DNA of 64,000 nt from Luteimonas sp. S4-F44 (lineage in GTDB: Bacteria; Pseudomonadota; Gammaproteobacteria; Xanthomonadales; Xanthomonadaceae), in assembly GCF_022637415.1 (NCBI RefSeq), contig NZ_CP093340.1:1798001-1862000 (forward strand). Direction: 5' to 3'. Shown piece after piece: positions 23,508 through 33,046 of this stretch (the first letter of the stretch is position 1; every line of letters starts with the position of its first letter). The notes under the pieces were generated by a model. That model was not told where the DNA came from, ran no database searches, and was given only the letters and a program-made list of their open reading frames with translations. Position numbers and translations under genes: made by a program.

Positions 23508-24455
23508 ATGCTCGATGGCCTGACCCTCGACCAGCTGCGCGTCCTGGTGGCCGTGGCTGAAACGGGAAGCTTCCGCGCAGCCGCCCGGCGCATCCGGCGC
23601 GTGCAGTCCGCGGTGAGCCACGCGATCGCGAGCCTGGAGGCCCAGCTCGGCGTCCAACTGTTCGACCGCGCCGGCCGGCGCCCGACGATGACGCCGGAGG
23701 GGCGTGCCCTGCTCGCCGATGCCCGTGCCGTCCTGCTGCGAATGGATACGATGCGTGCCCGCGCACGCGGGCTCGGGGACGGCGTGGAATTGGGCCTGTC
23801 GCTGGTCGTCGATACGCTGTTTCCGATCCAGGTGGTCGCCCACGCGCTCGACGCAATGCATCGGACTTATCCGTCCGTCGCCGTCCGCCTGCGCGCGGCG
23901 CCATTGGGCGAACCGCTGGCCGCGCTGCGCGAAGAGCGCTGCACGCTCGCGATCACTGTGGGTGAGGAATTCCGGGAGCCGGAGATCCAGCTCGAAGCGC
24001 TGTCGCCGGTGCCCTTCGTCGCGGTGGTCGCCGTGGGGCATCCGCTGGCCGGTCAGTCTGATCCGCTGCTGCCGTCGGCATTGGCCGAGCACTTGCAGAT
24101 CGTGCTTGAGGACGCCAGCGCACGGAGCGCGGACAAGGACTTCGGCGTCCTGTCGCCGAGCACGTGGCGTGTCGCCGGACAGGACATCAAGCACGCGATG
24201 ATCAGCGAAGGCCTGGGCTGGGGACGGCTGCCGCTGTGGGCGGTCGAGTCCGAACTGGCGTCGGGACGGCTGCAGCGGCTCGATGTCGCCGCTCTCGGTC
24301 GACACGGGCGCGTCGACCTCGAGTCGTATCTTGCGCACCGCAACGACCGTCCGCTCGGCCCCGCCGCCCGGGTTCTGCGTGCTGCGCTGCACGCGCGACT
24401 GCATGGATCACCGACCGATGGCGCCGATGCGGCACCGCAAGCCGAGATGCGCTGA
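23508..24455 (+). CDS. LysR-type transcriptional regulator
   Basis: 315 aa. N-terminal HTH ([25 protein letters not shown]... [24 protein letters not shown]), then an effector domain ([18 protein letters not shown]... [14 protein letters not shown]... VAVGHPLAG). Divergent from wrbA with a 97-bp shared region, so it probably senses a redox-cycling or aromatic compound and regulates wrbA and possibly the MFS/outer-membrane genes. The last ~25 residues are not conserved-looking. Confidence 0.88.
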   Translation: MLDGLTLDQLRVLVAVAETGSFRAAARRIRRVQSAVSHAIASLEAQLGVQLFDRAGRRPTMTPEGRALLADARAVLLRMDTMRARARGLGDGVELGLSLVVDTLFPIQVVAHALDAMHRTYPSVAVRLRAAPLGEPLAALREERCTLAITVGEEFREPEIQLEALSPVPFVAVVAVGHPLAGQSDPLLPSALAEHLQIVLEDASARSADKDFGVLSPSTWRVAGQDIKHAMISEGLGWGRLPLWAVESELASGRLQRLDVAALGRHGRVDLESYLAHRNDRPLGPAARVLRAALHARLHGSPTDGADAAPQAEMR

Positions 24456-24575
24456 CGATCCAGACCGCGCCGTTGTGACAGCGACCATGGCGCCGTCCCG
24501 TGCGAACGTAAACCGTGATCCTGCCCCGGCGGCATGGCAACATCGGCGCCCTCGTCCCACCACGCCAGGCATCCG

Positions 24576-25745
24576 ATGTCGCTTCACCGCATTCTCGGCC
24601 CCACAGCCACCGCCTGCATCGCGGCCTCGCTCGCCATCCTCCTGCTGCCATCGCCTCTGCGCGCCTCCGACGCGCAGGCGTCCAAAACGCGGCAAGACAG
24701 CGTGGCGATCGTGGCCGACATGCGGCGTGTCGTCACCGATCACGGTGTCGAACGTCTCGAGAAGGTCCGGATCGGCGGCATCGATCAATGGGTCTCCATT
24801 CGTGGCAGCGATCGCCGCAATCCCGTCCTGCTGATGCTCCACGGCGGCCCGGGCTGGGTGTCGATGCCGACGAGCTGGTACTTCCAGCGTGGCTGGGAGG
24901 AGTTCTTCACCGTCGTGCAGTGGGACCAGCGCGGCGCAGGTAAGACCTACGCGAGCCACGATCCCGACGAGATCGCCCCGACCATGACCCGCGAACGCAT
25001 GGTGGCCGATGCGCTGGAGATGGTGGCCTGGCTGCGCACCACGTTTTCGCAGGATCGGATCTTCGTGCTGGGCCAGTCCTGGGGCAGTTATCTGGGGCTC
25101 GAGGTGGCGCGGCAGCGGCCGCAGTGGCTGCATGCCTACATCGGCGTGGGCCAGATCTCGAATGCGCCGGAAAGCGAACGGCGTGGTTGGGCCTGGACGC
25201 TGGCGCAGGCGCGCCAGGACGGCAATACAGAGGCTGTTGATGAATTGACGGCACTGCAGCCGTATGCGCCGGGCACGGCGCCCGTCCCGCTCGAGGCGCT
25301 GTTCAAGCAGCGCAAGTGGCTGAACCACTACGGCGGCATGGTCCACAACCGCCGCGGCGGACAGGCCGAAGCCGCGGCGCTGTGGCTGGCGCCCGAGTAC
25401 AGCGATGCCGATCTGGCTGCGGTCTGGGCCGGCAACGACTACTCGATGACCCATCTCCTGTCTGGGGTCCTCACGCTGGACATGACCACGATCCGCGAGC
25501 TCAAGACCCCGTTGTTCCTCTTCCTGGGTCGCCACGACCACAACGTGTCGTCCGAGCTGGCGGCCGACTGGTTCGCGACGGTCGATGCGCCATGCAAGGA
25601 ACTGGTCTGGTTCGAACAGTCGGCACACGAAGTCATGAACGAGGAACCGGGCAAGATGCTGCTGACACTGGTGACGCGTGTGCGTCCGATGGCGACCGGG
25701 GCCGAGGGCCCCGGCCCATCGGCCCCGCGCTGTCGTCGGGATTGA
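24576..25745 (+). CDS. Secreted alpha/beta hydrolase, proline iminopeptidase-like
   Basis: 389 aa. A signal peptide (MSLHRILGPTATACIAASLAILLLPSPLRA) precedes an alpha/beta hydrolase. Oxyanion motif HGGPGWVS near residue 90, WDQRGAGKTY, nucleophile elbow GQSWGSYLG (Ser in GxSxG), late acidic residue GRHDHNV and histidine in QSAHEVMNEEPG. The HGGPG/DQRGAG/GQSWGS set is that of proline iminopeptidases (S33), with the export signal suggesting periplasmic peptide or ester hydrolysis. I chose ATG 24576 for the signal peptide rather than 24534. Confidence 0.85.
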   Translation: MSLHRILGPTATACIAASLAILLLPSPLRASDAQASKTRQDSVAIVADMRRVVTDHGVERLEKVRIGGIDQWVSIRGSDRRNPVLLMLHGGPGWVSMPTSWYFQRGWEEFFTVVQWDQRGAGKTYASHDPDEIAPTMTRERMVADALEMVAWLRTTFSQDRIFVLGQSWGSYLGLEVARQRPQWLHAYIGVGQISNAPESERRGWAWTLAQARQDGNTEAVDELTALQPYAPGTAPVPLEALFKQRKWLNHYGGMVHNRRGGQAEAAALWLAPEYSDADLAAVWAGNDYSMTHLLSGVLTLDMTTIRELKTPLFLFLGRHDHNVSSELAADWFATVDAPCKELVWFEQSAHEVMNEEPGKMLLTLVTRVRPMATGAEGPGPSAPRCRRD

Positions 25746-25754
25746 ACGCGTCAG

Positions 25755-26981
25755 CTAGAACCAGGTCCTGACGCCGATCACCCAGCGTGTCTCGCGGCCG
25801 CTGCCGCCGTCGGCCTGCTCGAGCGCTCGGGTCTGGCCGAAGCTGCGCGCGTGTACGAGGCCGATGTACGGGGCGAAGCGCCGGGTGACCTCATAGCGCA
25901 GGCGCAGGCCGGCTTCGATCTCGCCCAGGCCGCTGCCGATGCGGCGCTCAGGATCGGCCTCGCTGGCAGCCGCGAGCTCGACCGCCGGCTGCAGGATCAG
26001 CCGGTTGGTCAACAGCCACTCGTACTCGATCTCCAACTCGGCGAGCACGCGGCCGCGATCGTCGACATGCGCCATCGCCGAGACCTCGAAGAAGTACGGC
26101 GCCAGGCCCTGCACGCCGACACTGGCGTAGGTCTTGGCGCGTCCCGGTGCGAAGACGTGATGAGCGCCGGCGACGACATCCCACCAGGGCGACACGCTGC
26201 GGCCATAAAGCGCGTCCACGGAGGCGTCGTGGGTCCGGCCGGCCACGCGTTCGCCGCTGGACTTGAGCCACACGCGGTGCAGATCGCCGCCGATCCAGCT
26301 GTCCACCTCCCAGCCCAGGCCGTGGCCGTGATCGGTGTCGAAGCCTTCGAGGCGATCCACGCGGACAAAGTGGCGGATTGCCGAATCGCCCATCGCGTGG
26401 GGATGCAATGACGGAAACGCGGCCGCGCGGTCGTCGTCGCTGAGCGCCGGGATCGGTGTGCGCGGCAAGGCGTCCGAAGGCAGGTCGCCTGGCGCAGACG
26501 CATGCCCGGCGTGGCGGTCCATCTCGTCTACTGCGTGTCCGCCAGCAGCACGCATCCCGGAGTGATCCATGCCGGAGTGGTCCATCTCCGAGTGATCCAT
26601 CTCGGAATGGGCCATCCTGGCGTGGTTGTGCGCGGGAGGGTGTGCGCTCGCAGGCGCTGCCCCATGCGACTGCGCTGGATCATGGGCAGGTGTCTTCTGC
26701 GCCGTTGGCTCGGGATGGCCGGCATGGTCCGCCCCGGTACGCAGGCTGGCCTCTCTCACGGGCAATGGATGCGCGCCCTCTCCCTCGTGCGTCCCCTCGA
26801 CGGGCAACGGGTGCCGATCCGTGGACGCTCCCTGCGACGCCGCTGTCGATGTCGATCGATGCGATGCCTCGACATGGCCGTGACCATGCGCATGGTCCTG
26901 TGCGTGCGCGCCGCTCGCGACGAGCAGCGCGGCGGCGAGCAACGTGGGCATGCACTTGCGATGCGATGTGGCGGCGCTCAT
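25755..26981 (-). CDS. copB: Copper resistance protein B (outer membrane)
   Basis: 408 aa. Signal peptide (MPTLLAAALLVASGAHAQ), then a His/Met-rich N-terminal half (DHAHGHGH; repeated MDHSxMDHS units) that binds copper, then the CopB barrel domain (from about residue 200: GWEVDSWIGGDLHRVWLKSSGER... DALYGRSVSPWWDVVAGAHH... QGLAPYFFEVSAMAHVDDRGRVLAELEIEYEWLLTNRLILQPAVEL... EAGLRLRYEVTRRFAPYIGL) ending in VRTWF. Start overlaps the copA stop (ATGA, 26978-26981). It is the last gene of the copLAB operon. Confidence 0.95.
   Translation of the reverse strand: MSAATSHRKCMPTLLAAALLVASGAHAQDHAHGHGHVEASHRSTSTAASQGASTDRHPLPVEGTHEGEGAHPLPVREASLRTGADHAGHPEPTAQKTPAHDPAQSHGAAPASAHPPAHNHARMAHSEMDHSEMDHSGMDHSGMRAAGGHAVDEMDRHAGHASAPGDLPSDALPRTPIPALSDDDRAAAFPSLHPHAMGDSAIRHFVRVDRLEGFDTDHGHGLGWEVDSWIGGDLHRVWLKSSGERVAGRTHDASVDALYGRSVSPWWDVVAGAHHVFAPGRAKTYASVGVQGLAPYFFEVSAMAHVDDRGRVLAELEIEYEWLLTNRLILQPAVELAAASEADPERRIGSGLGEIEAGLRLRYEVTRRFAPYIGLVHARSFGQTRALEQADGGSGRETRWVIGVRTWF
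26560..26615 (-). repeat. Short tandem repeat in copB (MDHSxMDHS units)
   Basis: Near-identical 15-bp units encode the repeated Met-Asp-His-Ser motif. Such repeats can change copy number and so alter copper-binding capacity. Confidence 0.6.
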
Positions 26982-28807
26982 TCGACCACCTGCACTTCGC
27001 GGAACATGCCCGCTTCCATGTGATACAGCAGGTGGCAGTGAAACGCCCAACGCCCGAGCGCGTCGGCGCGGACGCGGAAGCTGCGACGCGTCCCGGGCGG
27101 CATGTCGACGGTGTGCTTGCGCAAGTGGAAGCGGCCGTCGTCGTCCTCGAGATCGCTCCACATGCCGTGCAGGTGGATGGGATGGGTCATCATCGTGTCG
27201 TTGACCAGCACGATGCGAAGGCGTTCGCCGTAGTTGAGCCGCAGCGGCGCGGCATCGCTGAACTTGATGCCGTCGAACGACCAGGCGAACTTCTCCATGT
27301 GGCCGGTCAGGTGCAGCTCGACGTCGCGCGATGGCGCACGGCCATCCGGGTCGTCGAACAGGCTGCGCATCGCGCCATAGGTCAATACCGTGCGACCGTT
27401 GTCGCGCAGGCCGATGCCGGGGTCGTCGAGCTTCGGCGCTGGGGTCATGGTCTGCATGTCGACGAGCGGATTGCCGCGCTCGCTGTCGGGATGGGCCTGC
27501 ATCGGCGTGGCGCCATGTCCCATGTCGGCATGGTCCATCGCGGCGTGCCCCATCGCGGTGTGGCCGTGGCCGCCGCCGTGCATCGCCGCGTCGTGAGCGC
27601 CCTGCCCCATGCCCTGCCCCGCAGCATGATCCATGCCGTGCATGCCGCCGTGGCCCATGTCGGCCATGGTCAGGATCGGGCGCGGGTCGATCATGGGAAC
27701 CGGGGCGCGCAGGCCTTCGCGCACGGCGAGCGTGCCGCTGACGAAGCCGGTCCGCCCCATGTCCTGGGCGAAGATCGTGTAGGCGTCCTGGCCAGAGGGC
27801 TCGACGATGACGTCGAAGGTCTCGGCCACGGCAATGCGAAACTCGTCGACCGTCACCGGGTGCACGTACTGGCCGTCGGCCGCGACGACCGTCATCTTCA
27901 GGCCCGGGATGCGGACGTCGAAGTAGGTCATCGCCGAGCCGTTGATGAAGCGCAGGCGGATCTTCTCGCCGCTGCGGAACAGCGCCGTCCAGTTACCCGG
28001 CGACGTCGTGCCGTTCATCAGATAGGTGTAGGTGTGCGCATTGACGTCGGAGATGTCGGTCGGCGTCATCCGCATCTGCCCCCAGGCGCGTCGGTCAGCG
28101 AGCGTGGCGCGCCAGCCGTCGCGGCGCACGTCGCGGGCGAAGTCGCCGGCGGTGCGCTTGTACCAGTTATCGTGCTCGGCCATCTGCTTGAGCCGCGCGA
28201 ACAGCGCACGCGGAGCGAGGTCGGTCCAGTCGGTCAACAGCACGACGTAGTCGCGGTCGTAGGCAAACGGCTCGGGCTCGATGGGATCGATGATCAGCGC
28301 GCCGTACATGCCGGCCTGTTCCTGGAACCCGGAATGGCTGTGGTACCAATACGTGCCGCCCTGGCGCACGTCGAAGCGGTACTGGAACGTCTCGCCGCGA
28401 TGGATGCCGTCGAAGCTCATGCCCGGCACGCCGTCCATGTTCGCTGGCAGCAGGATGCCGTGCCAGTGCACGGAGGTCATGTCGCCGAAGATCGAGCCGG
28501 CCGATAGCGCATTGCGCACGCGCAGCGTGACCGTCGAGCCCTCGCGCCAGCGCAGGATCGGCGCGGGCAGGCTGCCGTTGATGGTGGCGGCCGGCCGGGT
28601 GCGGCCGGTGAAGTTGACCAGGGTCTCGCCGACCACCAGATCGAAGTCGGTGCCGGCCAGAACACGGCTGTTCGGGGATTGCAGTGCCCAGGACGGGCGC
28701 GGCCAGCCGCCCAGGCCGGCGGCCAGGCCACCGAGCGCCAGACCTTGGACAAAACGGCGGCGCGCGGGGTCGAAGCCGCGGCGGCCAGAGGCAATATCGG
28801 AAGTCAT
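26978..28807 (-). CDS. copA: Copper resistance multicopper oxidase CopA
   Basis: 609 aa. Tat signal (ARRRFVQGLALGGLAAGLGG) exports a folded multicopper oxidase to the periplasm. All four copper-binding segments are visible: HWHGILLP, WYHSHSGFQEQAGMYGALI, HPIHLHGMWSDLE and FHCHLLYHMEAGM. A long Met/His-rich stretch (GHGGMHGMDHA... MGHAAMDHADMGHG) between domains is typical of CopA and binds Cu(I). ATG 28807 is chosen for the Tat signal. Located between copL and copB. Confidence 0.97.
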   Translation of the reverse strand: MTSDIASGRRGFDPARRRFVQGLALGGLAAGLGGWPRPSWALQSPNSRVLAGTDFDLVVGETLVNFTGRTRPAATINGSLPAPILRWREGSTVTLRVRNALSAGSIFGDMTSVHWHGILLPANMDGVPGMSFDGIHRGETFQYRFDVRQGGTYWYHSHSGFQEQAGMYGALIIDPIEPEPFAYDRDYVVLLTDWTDLAPRALFARLKQMAEHDNWYKRTAGDFARDVRRDGWRATLADRRAWGQMRMTPTDISDVNAHTYTYLMNGTTSPGNWTALFRSGEKIRLRFINGSAMTYFDVRIPGLKMTVVAADGQYVHPVTVDEFRIAVAETFDVIVEPSGQDAYTIFAQDMGRTGFVSGTLAVREGLRAPVPMIDPRPILTMADMGHGGMHGMDHAAGQGMGQGAHDAAMHGGGHGHTAMGHAAMDHADMGHGATPMQAHPDSERGNPLVDMQTMTPAPKLDDPGIGLRDNGRTVLTYGAMRSLFDDPDGRAPSRDVELHLTGHMEKFAWSFDGIKFSDAAPLRLNYGERLRIVLVNDTMMTHPIHLHGMWSDLEDDDGRFHLRKHTVDMPPGTRRSFRVRADALGRWAFHCHLLYHMEAGMFREVQVVE

Positions 28808-28885
28808 CGTCACTCCATCCGTAGGATGGCCCACTCGTGCGGGCCCTGCGCCCTGCCCCGGATCGGGGCGGACGATCGGTGCGGA

Positions 28886-29269
28886 TCAGGCGATGACGAT
28901 GGGGGGGCGGATCGGCTGGATGGCGGCAGGATCGCCCCGCGCCTGGGCCACTTCTGCAGCGTGACGGGCCGGCGCCGGCACCTCCGGCAGGGGCCGCTGG
29001 CGCGGTATCAGCACGGCGCTGCAGCCATGCAGGCAGAGACAGCCGCCCTCGTCGTCGCAGGCGTGCGGCGCGGGTGCGCCATTGCGCTCCGACGGGGCGT
29101 CGTCGGCTGCGCCGTGGCAAGGTCGCGGGGCGTCGTCGCTCGCCTGGCCGGCGTCGTGCATCGAAGCCGCGTCCTGCATGGCGGGCGCGGCGAAGACCGC
29201 GCCCATCGATTCGATCAGGAGCAGGGCGAGCAGCAGGATGCGAACGGCAGTGGCGGAGACCCGGGGCAT
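28886..29269 (-). CDS. copL: CopL-type metal-binding regulatory protein
   Basis: 127 aa. N-terminal hydrophobic/signal segment (LLLALLLIESMGAVFA), then His/Cys/Met-rich sequence (HDAGQ, CHGAADD, HACDDEGGCLCLHGC) and a Pro-rich tail. Position directly upstream of copA, size and metal ligands fit CopL, which is required for copper-induced expression of copAB in Xanthomonas. The interval to copA is 78 bp. Whether CopL acts as protein or as a leader peptide is debated in the literature as I recall it. Confidence 0.88.
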   Translation of the reverse strand: MPRVSATAVRILLLALLLIESMGAVFAAPAMQDAASMHDAGQASDDAPRPCHGAADDAPSERNGAPAPHACDDEGGCLCLHGCSAVLIPRQRPLPEVPAPARHAAEVAQARGDPAAIQPIRPPIVIA

Positions 29270-29278
29270 CGCGACTGA

Positions 29279-31114
29279 TTATAGCGAGCCGGCTTGGCCG
29301 ACGCCGGCAAGATGCCCGGCCTCGGTGCCGGACAGCGGCGACCTGGAGGCGGCACTGTCGTGCTGCCGGATGAGTGCGATCAGGGCCTCCGGCGCCAGCG
29401 GCTGGGAGACGTGGAAGCCCTGGGCTTCGTCGCATTGCCATTCGCACAGCATCGCCAGCTGGCCGGCCGTTTCCACGCCTTCGGCGACCGTGCGATAGCC
29501 CAATTCGGTGGACAGCTGGAGCACCGTCCGGATCAACCGTGCGCGGCGCTCGTTGGTCTCGATCCCGGCGAGCAGGCCGCGATCGATCTTGATCGTCGTG
29601 GCCGGCAGTTCATTGAGGTAGGAAAAGTTGCTGTAGCCGGCGCCGAAATCGTCGATCGCGACGTTGAATCCCTGCGCCTGCAGCGCGGCGAGCTGGGCGG
29701 CGACGCTGCCCTTGTCGCGCAGCCATTCACCCTCGGTCACCTCCACCTCCAGGCGCGCGGGCTCGACATCGAGCTGGCGCGCCAGGTCGGCGATGTACGC
29801 CGGCAACTGGCCGTCGCGGAAGTCCGCGCCGGACAGGTTGACCGAGATGTCGAGCGCCACGCCTTGCCGCTCCCACTCCAGCAACTGGGCCAGGGCCTGG
29901 CGCAGGACCCAGCGCGTGACCCGCGGCATCAGCGTCGTGCCTTCGATGACCGGAATGAACTCGTCCGGGGTGATGTCGCCGTACTCGGGATGTTGCCAGC
30001 GCAGCAAGGCCTCGACCGAGCCCAGGCGCCCGGTCGACAGGCTCAGGCGCGGCTGATACACCAGCGAGAACTCACGGGTCTCCAGGGCGCGCTCGACCTG
30101 GGTGGCCAGGCGGTAATGGCGCTGCAGCCGTGCGTCGCGGTCGCGATCGTACTCGCACCAGGGCGCCCCGCTCTCCAGCGCGGCATGCATCGCGGTCACC
30201 GCCCGGCGCAGGACGTCGGCCGCATCGTGCGTCGAGAAGCCCGCCACGCCAGCGTGGAAGACGGTCTGCAAGGTCAACCCGCTGCTGACCACCGGCGCGC
30301 TGAGTTGCGCACGCAGGTCCGTCAGGATCGCCTCGACCTCGTCGCGCGACTGGCCCGCCAGCACGAAAGCGAACCGGGTGACGCCGACGTGGTAGACCCG
30401 CGCGGTGTCGCCCAGCGCGTCGGTCAGGCGAAAGCCCAACTGCCGCACGATCGATTCGACCGGCGCCACGCCCAGCGCCTGAGTCAGCCGATGGGCGCTC
30501 GCCACATCGAGCACGTCGATGATGCACAGGTGCGACGGCACCGCGATTGCGGGGGGCGACTGACGCAGGGACTCGCGCAGATCCCAGGTCAACTGCTGGC
30601 GGTTCGCCAGGCCGGTGACCGGATCGCGCCGCCCCATCGATCGCAGCAGCGAGATCTGCCCCACCACCAGGTTTGCGAACGAGCGCAGTTGTTCGTGCTC
30701 GGCCTCGTCCAGCCGTCGCGGTGCGTAGTCGATCAGGCAGATCGTGCCGACCTTGTAGCCGTCACCAAGCACCAGCGGCGCACCGGCGTAGAAGCGCATG
30801 CGCGGCGCCTGCATCACCAGCGGGTTGCGCGAGAACAGCGGATCGGCGGCGAGGTCGGGCACCTCGTAGATATCGTCCTGCTCGATCGCGTGAGTGCAGA
30901 CCGAGATCTCCCGGCTGGTGCCGCGCAGTTCGGTGCCCACACAGGAGAGAAAGTGCTGGTCCACCTCGTCGACCAAGGAGATGAGGACCGTCTTGACCCG
31001 GAACGCGAACGCAGCCAGGGCCACGATCCTGTCCAATTCAGGATTCCCCGCCAGCGACAGCAGATCCAGACTGCGGATCAGCGCGATCCGGTCGGCCTCG
31101 TGCAGCTTTCTCAC
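29279..31114 (-). CDS. GAF-GGDEF-EAL protein, likely c-di-GMP phosphodiesterase
   Basis: 611 aa. GAF domain (about 25-160; ISLVDEVDQHFLSCVG... FYAGAPLVLGDGYKVGTICLID), a degenerate GGDEF domain (about 165-330; where GGDEF is expected the sequence is GVTRFAF), and a complete EAL domain (about 345-590): EALLRW, NLSGADF, EVTEGEW, IDDFGAGYSNF, KIDRGLL and VAEGVET are all there. So it most likely hydrolyses c-di-GMP, with the GAF and inactive GGDEF domains regulatory. Starts with GTG after a good GGGGGAGG site. No membrane segment. Confidence 0.93.
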   Translation of the reverse strand: MRKLHEADRIALIRSLDLLSLAGNPELDRIVALAAFAFRVKTVLISLVDEVDQHFLSCVGTELRGTSREISVCTHAIEQDDIYEVPDLAADPLFSRNPLVMQAPRMRFYAGAPLVLGDGYKVGTICLIDYAPRRLDEAEHEQLRSFANLVVGQISLLRSMGRRDPVTGLANRQQLTWDLRESLRQSPPAIAVPSHLCIIDVLDVASAHRLTQALGVAPVESIVRQLGFRLTDALGDTARVYHVGVTRFAFVLAGQSRDEVEAILTDLRAQLSAPVVSSGLTLQTVFHAGVAGFSTHDAADVLRRAVTAMHAALESGAPWCEYDRDRDARLQRHYRLATQVERALETREFSLVYQPRLSLSTGRLGSVEALLRWQHPEYGDITPDEFIPVIEGTTLMPRVTRWVLRQALAQLLEWERQGVALDISVNLSGADFRDGQLPAYIADLARQLDVEPARLEVEVTEGEWLRDKGSVAAQLAALQAQGFNVAIDDFGAGYSNFSYLNELPATTIKIDRGLLAGIETNERRARLIRTVLQLSTELGYRTVAEGVETAGQLAMLCEWQCDEAQGFHVSQPLAPEALIALIRQHDSAASRSPLSGTEAGHLAGVGQAGSL

Positions 31115-31198
31115 GTCCGTCCTCCCCCTAGGCGACCAACGAAACGCTACTCCTGTGGCGTCGACAAGTCATGACGGCAGTGTGCCGCGCGAGACGGC

Positions 31199-31233
31199 AA
31201 AAAAAACGGGCCACTTCGATGAGAAGTAGCCCG
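31199..31233 (-). terminator. Rho-independent terminator after the tRNA pair
   Basis: On the minus strand CGGGC-T-ACTTC / GAAGT-G-GCCCG (one mismatch, 5-nt loop) is followed by eight T residues. It ends the tRNA-Ala/tRNA-Glu transcript. Confidence 0.85.
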
Positions 31234-31249
31234 CTCGCAGCGCGTTGAG

Positions 31250-31325
31250 TGGCGTCCCCACGGGGATTCGAACCCCGGTGTCCACCGTGAAAGGGTGGTG
31301 TCCTAGGCCTCTAGACGATGGGGAC
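31250..31325 (-). tRNA. tRNA-Glu (UUC)
   Basis: The reverse strand folds as a cloverleaf: acceptor GTCCCCA/TGGGGAC with G discriminator and encoded CCA, D-arm TCTAGAGGCCTAGGA, anticodon loop CTTTCAC (anticodon TTC), T-arm CCGGGGTTCGAATCCCCG. 76 nt including CCA. Confidence 0.97.
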
Positions 31326-31377
31326 GCAGAAGCCTGCATCGTGTCGCGGACCGGCCTTGTGGTTCGCGACGAAATTG

Positions 31378-31453
31378 TGGTGGAGCCAGGCGGGATCGAA
31401 CCGCCGACCTCCTGCATGCCATGCAGGCGCTCTCCCAGCTGAGCTATGGCCCC
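31378..31453 (-). tRNA. tRNA-Ala (GGC)
   Basis: The reverse strand gives acceptor GGGGCCA/TGGCTCC with A discriminator and encoded CCA, D-arm AGCTCAGCTGGGAGAGC, anticodon stem CTGCA with loop containing GGC, and T-arm GGCGGTTCGATCCCGCC. Transcribed together with tRNA-Glu, 52 bp upstream of it. Confidence 0.97.
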
Positions 31454-31550
31454 ACAGTGGGAAGCGCGAAATTGTAGGGATGCCGTGCGGCAACGTCAAC
31501 AAGTTTTCGCTTCCACTTCGTTCGCAACCTGCGGCCTCCGGGAGGGGCCT

Positions 31551-32057
31551 TCAGTCGAGCAGTTCGGCTTCGTCGCGAGCGAGGCGCGCATCATCCAGAT
31601 TCGGACGCAAAGTTGCAACCCCATGCCCCTGCTCCACCAGATATTGCAGCCACTTACCCAGGAACGTGTTCATGCGCAAGCGATGGTCGACCACTTCGGC
31701 CGGTGGTGGAAACATGCCGATGACGTCCTGCCAGCGGCGGCCGACATAGCAATGCGTCGCCTCGACCTGGCCGGCGTCGCGATACAGACGCAGGTGCGCG
31801 GACGGGTCCGGCTCGCCGGTCAGCGGATCGAGCATGGTGTAGCTCAGCCGCAATTCGGTCGTGTAGCGATGCTGCGCGATCACGTCGAGCCGCACCGTCG
31901 GCGTGCCCTGCGCCTGCGACAGGTAGGTGCCGGGAGACAGGTCGCCGGGATGGAACAGCCGCGTGAGCCGGACGTGGTTCTCGGCATACAGCGCCATCAG
32001 CCAGCCGAAGCGGCCCAATGCGGGCATCCGGACGCGGGTGGTGTGGACATTCGCCAT
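31551..32057 (-). CDS. DUF1249 family protein (YqiB-like)
   Basis: 168 aa. Reads GRFGWLMALYAENHVRLTRLF... VIAQHRYTTELRLSYTMLD... LRLYRDAGQVEATHCYV, the conserved DUF1249 core found next to cpdA/nudF genes in many gammaproteobacteria. Cytoplasmic, no catalytic residues known; function unknown. ATG 32057 gives the full-length family form. It lies upstream of the tRNA genes and after ppsR. Confidence 0.88.
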   Translation of the reverse strand: MANVHTTRVRMPALGRFGWLMALYAENHVRLTRLFHPGDLSPGTYLSQAQGTPTVRLDVIAQHRYTTELRLSYTMLDPLTGEPDPSAHLRLYRDAGQVEATHCYVGRRWQDVIGMFPPPAEVVDHRLRMNTFLGKWLQYLVEQGHGVATLRPNLDDARLARDEAELLD

Positions 32058-32113
32058 GTCGCGATCCTACACGCCGTGGAGTGAACCGCCCGGCATCCGG
32101 GGCCAGGTCTGCG

Positions 32114-32935
32114 TCAGTACATCACCCGCTCGATGCCCAGCGTCGACATCACCTTGCTGGAGATCTCCTCGATCGAGGTGTTGGTCGTGCTCAATACCGG
32201 GATGCGCTCGGCCCGGAACAGCGACTCGGCCGCGCCGACCTCGTGGCGGCAGGTCTCGAGCTTGGCGTAGCGCGAGTTCGGGCGCCGCTCCTGGCGGATC
32301 TGGGCCAGACGTACCGGATCGATCGTCAGGCCGAACAGCTTGGCCCGGTGCGCACGCAGCCGCGGCGGCAACCGATCATGCTCGAGATCCTCGTCGGTGA
32401 GCGGATAGTTCGCCGCCCGTACGCCGTGGTGCAGCGCCAGGTAGATGCAGGTCGGCGTCTTGCCGGCGCGCGACACCGCCACCAGGATCACGTCGGCCTC
32501 GTCGTAGTTGACCGACATGCCGTCGTCGTGCGCGAGCGCGAAGTTCATCGCATTGATGCGGCGGTGATAGGTGTCGAAGTCGACCATGCCGTGCGCGCGC
32601 CCGACGCGCGACTCGCGCGCCTCGACCAGCTCGCGCTCAAGCGGTTCGATGAAGGGCGCGAAGACGTCGAGCACCAGTGCCCCGCTCTCCTCCAGGATGG
32701 TCGCCAGGCCCGGATCCACGCAGGAACTGACGACGATCGGGCGTGCGCCCATGACCTCGCCGCGGGCGCGGATCAGCGCCGCGACCTCGCGCGCACGCTC
32801 GGGATTGTCGACGAATGGGATCCGATTGGTGCTGAACTGCGTGCCGCTGAACTGGGTCAGCAGGCTGTGGCCGATGGTCTCGGCGGTGATACCGGTGCCA
32901 TCTGAGACATAGAACACAGGACGGGGGGTCTGCAT
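32114..32935 (-). CDS. ppsR: PEP synthase regulatory protein (bifunctional kinase/pyrophosphorylase PpsR)
   Basis: 273 aa. Begins [25 protein letters not shown], the DUF299 signature, and carries [14 protein letters not shown] (nucleotide-binding loop) and [10 protein letters not shown]... [14 protein letters not shown]. It inactivates PEP synthase by ADP-dependent phosphorylation and restores it by phosphate-dependent pyrophosphorolysis. Divergent from ppsA, its target, with 111 bp between. ATG 32935 is the family start. Confidence 0.96.
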   Translation of the reverse strand: MQTPRPVFYVSDGTGITAETIGHSLLTQFSGTQFSTNRIPFVDNPERAREVAALIRARGEVMGARPIVVSSCVDPGLATILEESGALVLDVFAPFIEPLERELVEARESRVGRAHGMVDFDTYHRRINAMNFALAHDDGMSVNYDEADVILVAVSRAGKTPTCIYLALHHGVRAANYPLTDEDLEHDRLPPRLRAHRAKLFGLTIDPVRLAQIRQERRPNSRYAKLETCRHEVGAAESLFRAERIPVLSTTNTSIEEISSKVMSTLGIERVMY

Positions 32936-33046
32936 GACGGGGCCGTCGCATCGGCGAGCGCCGCGGCGCCCGGGAAGGCTAAAATAACCCGTCTCAGCCG
33001 GACCCGCCGGTCCGGTCATCCCGATCACGCAACACGGAGCCTCCTC

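Noticed and set aside
26456..28507. 683-codon plus-strand frame opposite copA/copB
   Set aside because: His/Arg/Gly-rich shadow of the real genes; no start signal or domain.
31250..31453. tRNA genes as the phage attachment site
   Set aside because: The prophage is 16 kb away and bounded by a dif-like core, not by tRNA 3' ends.
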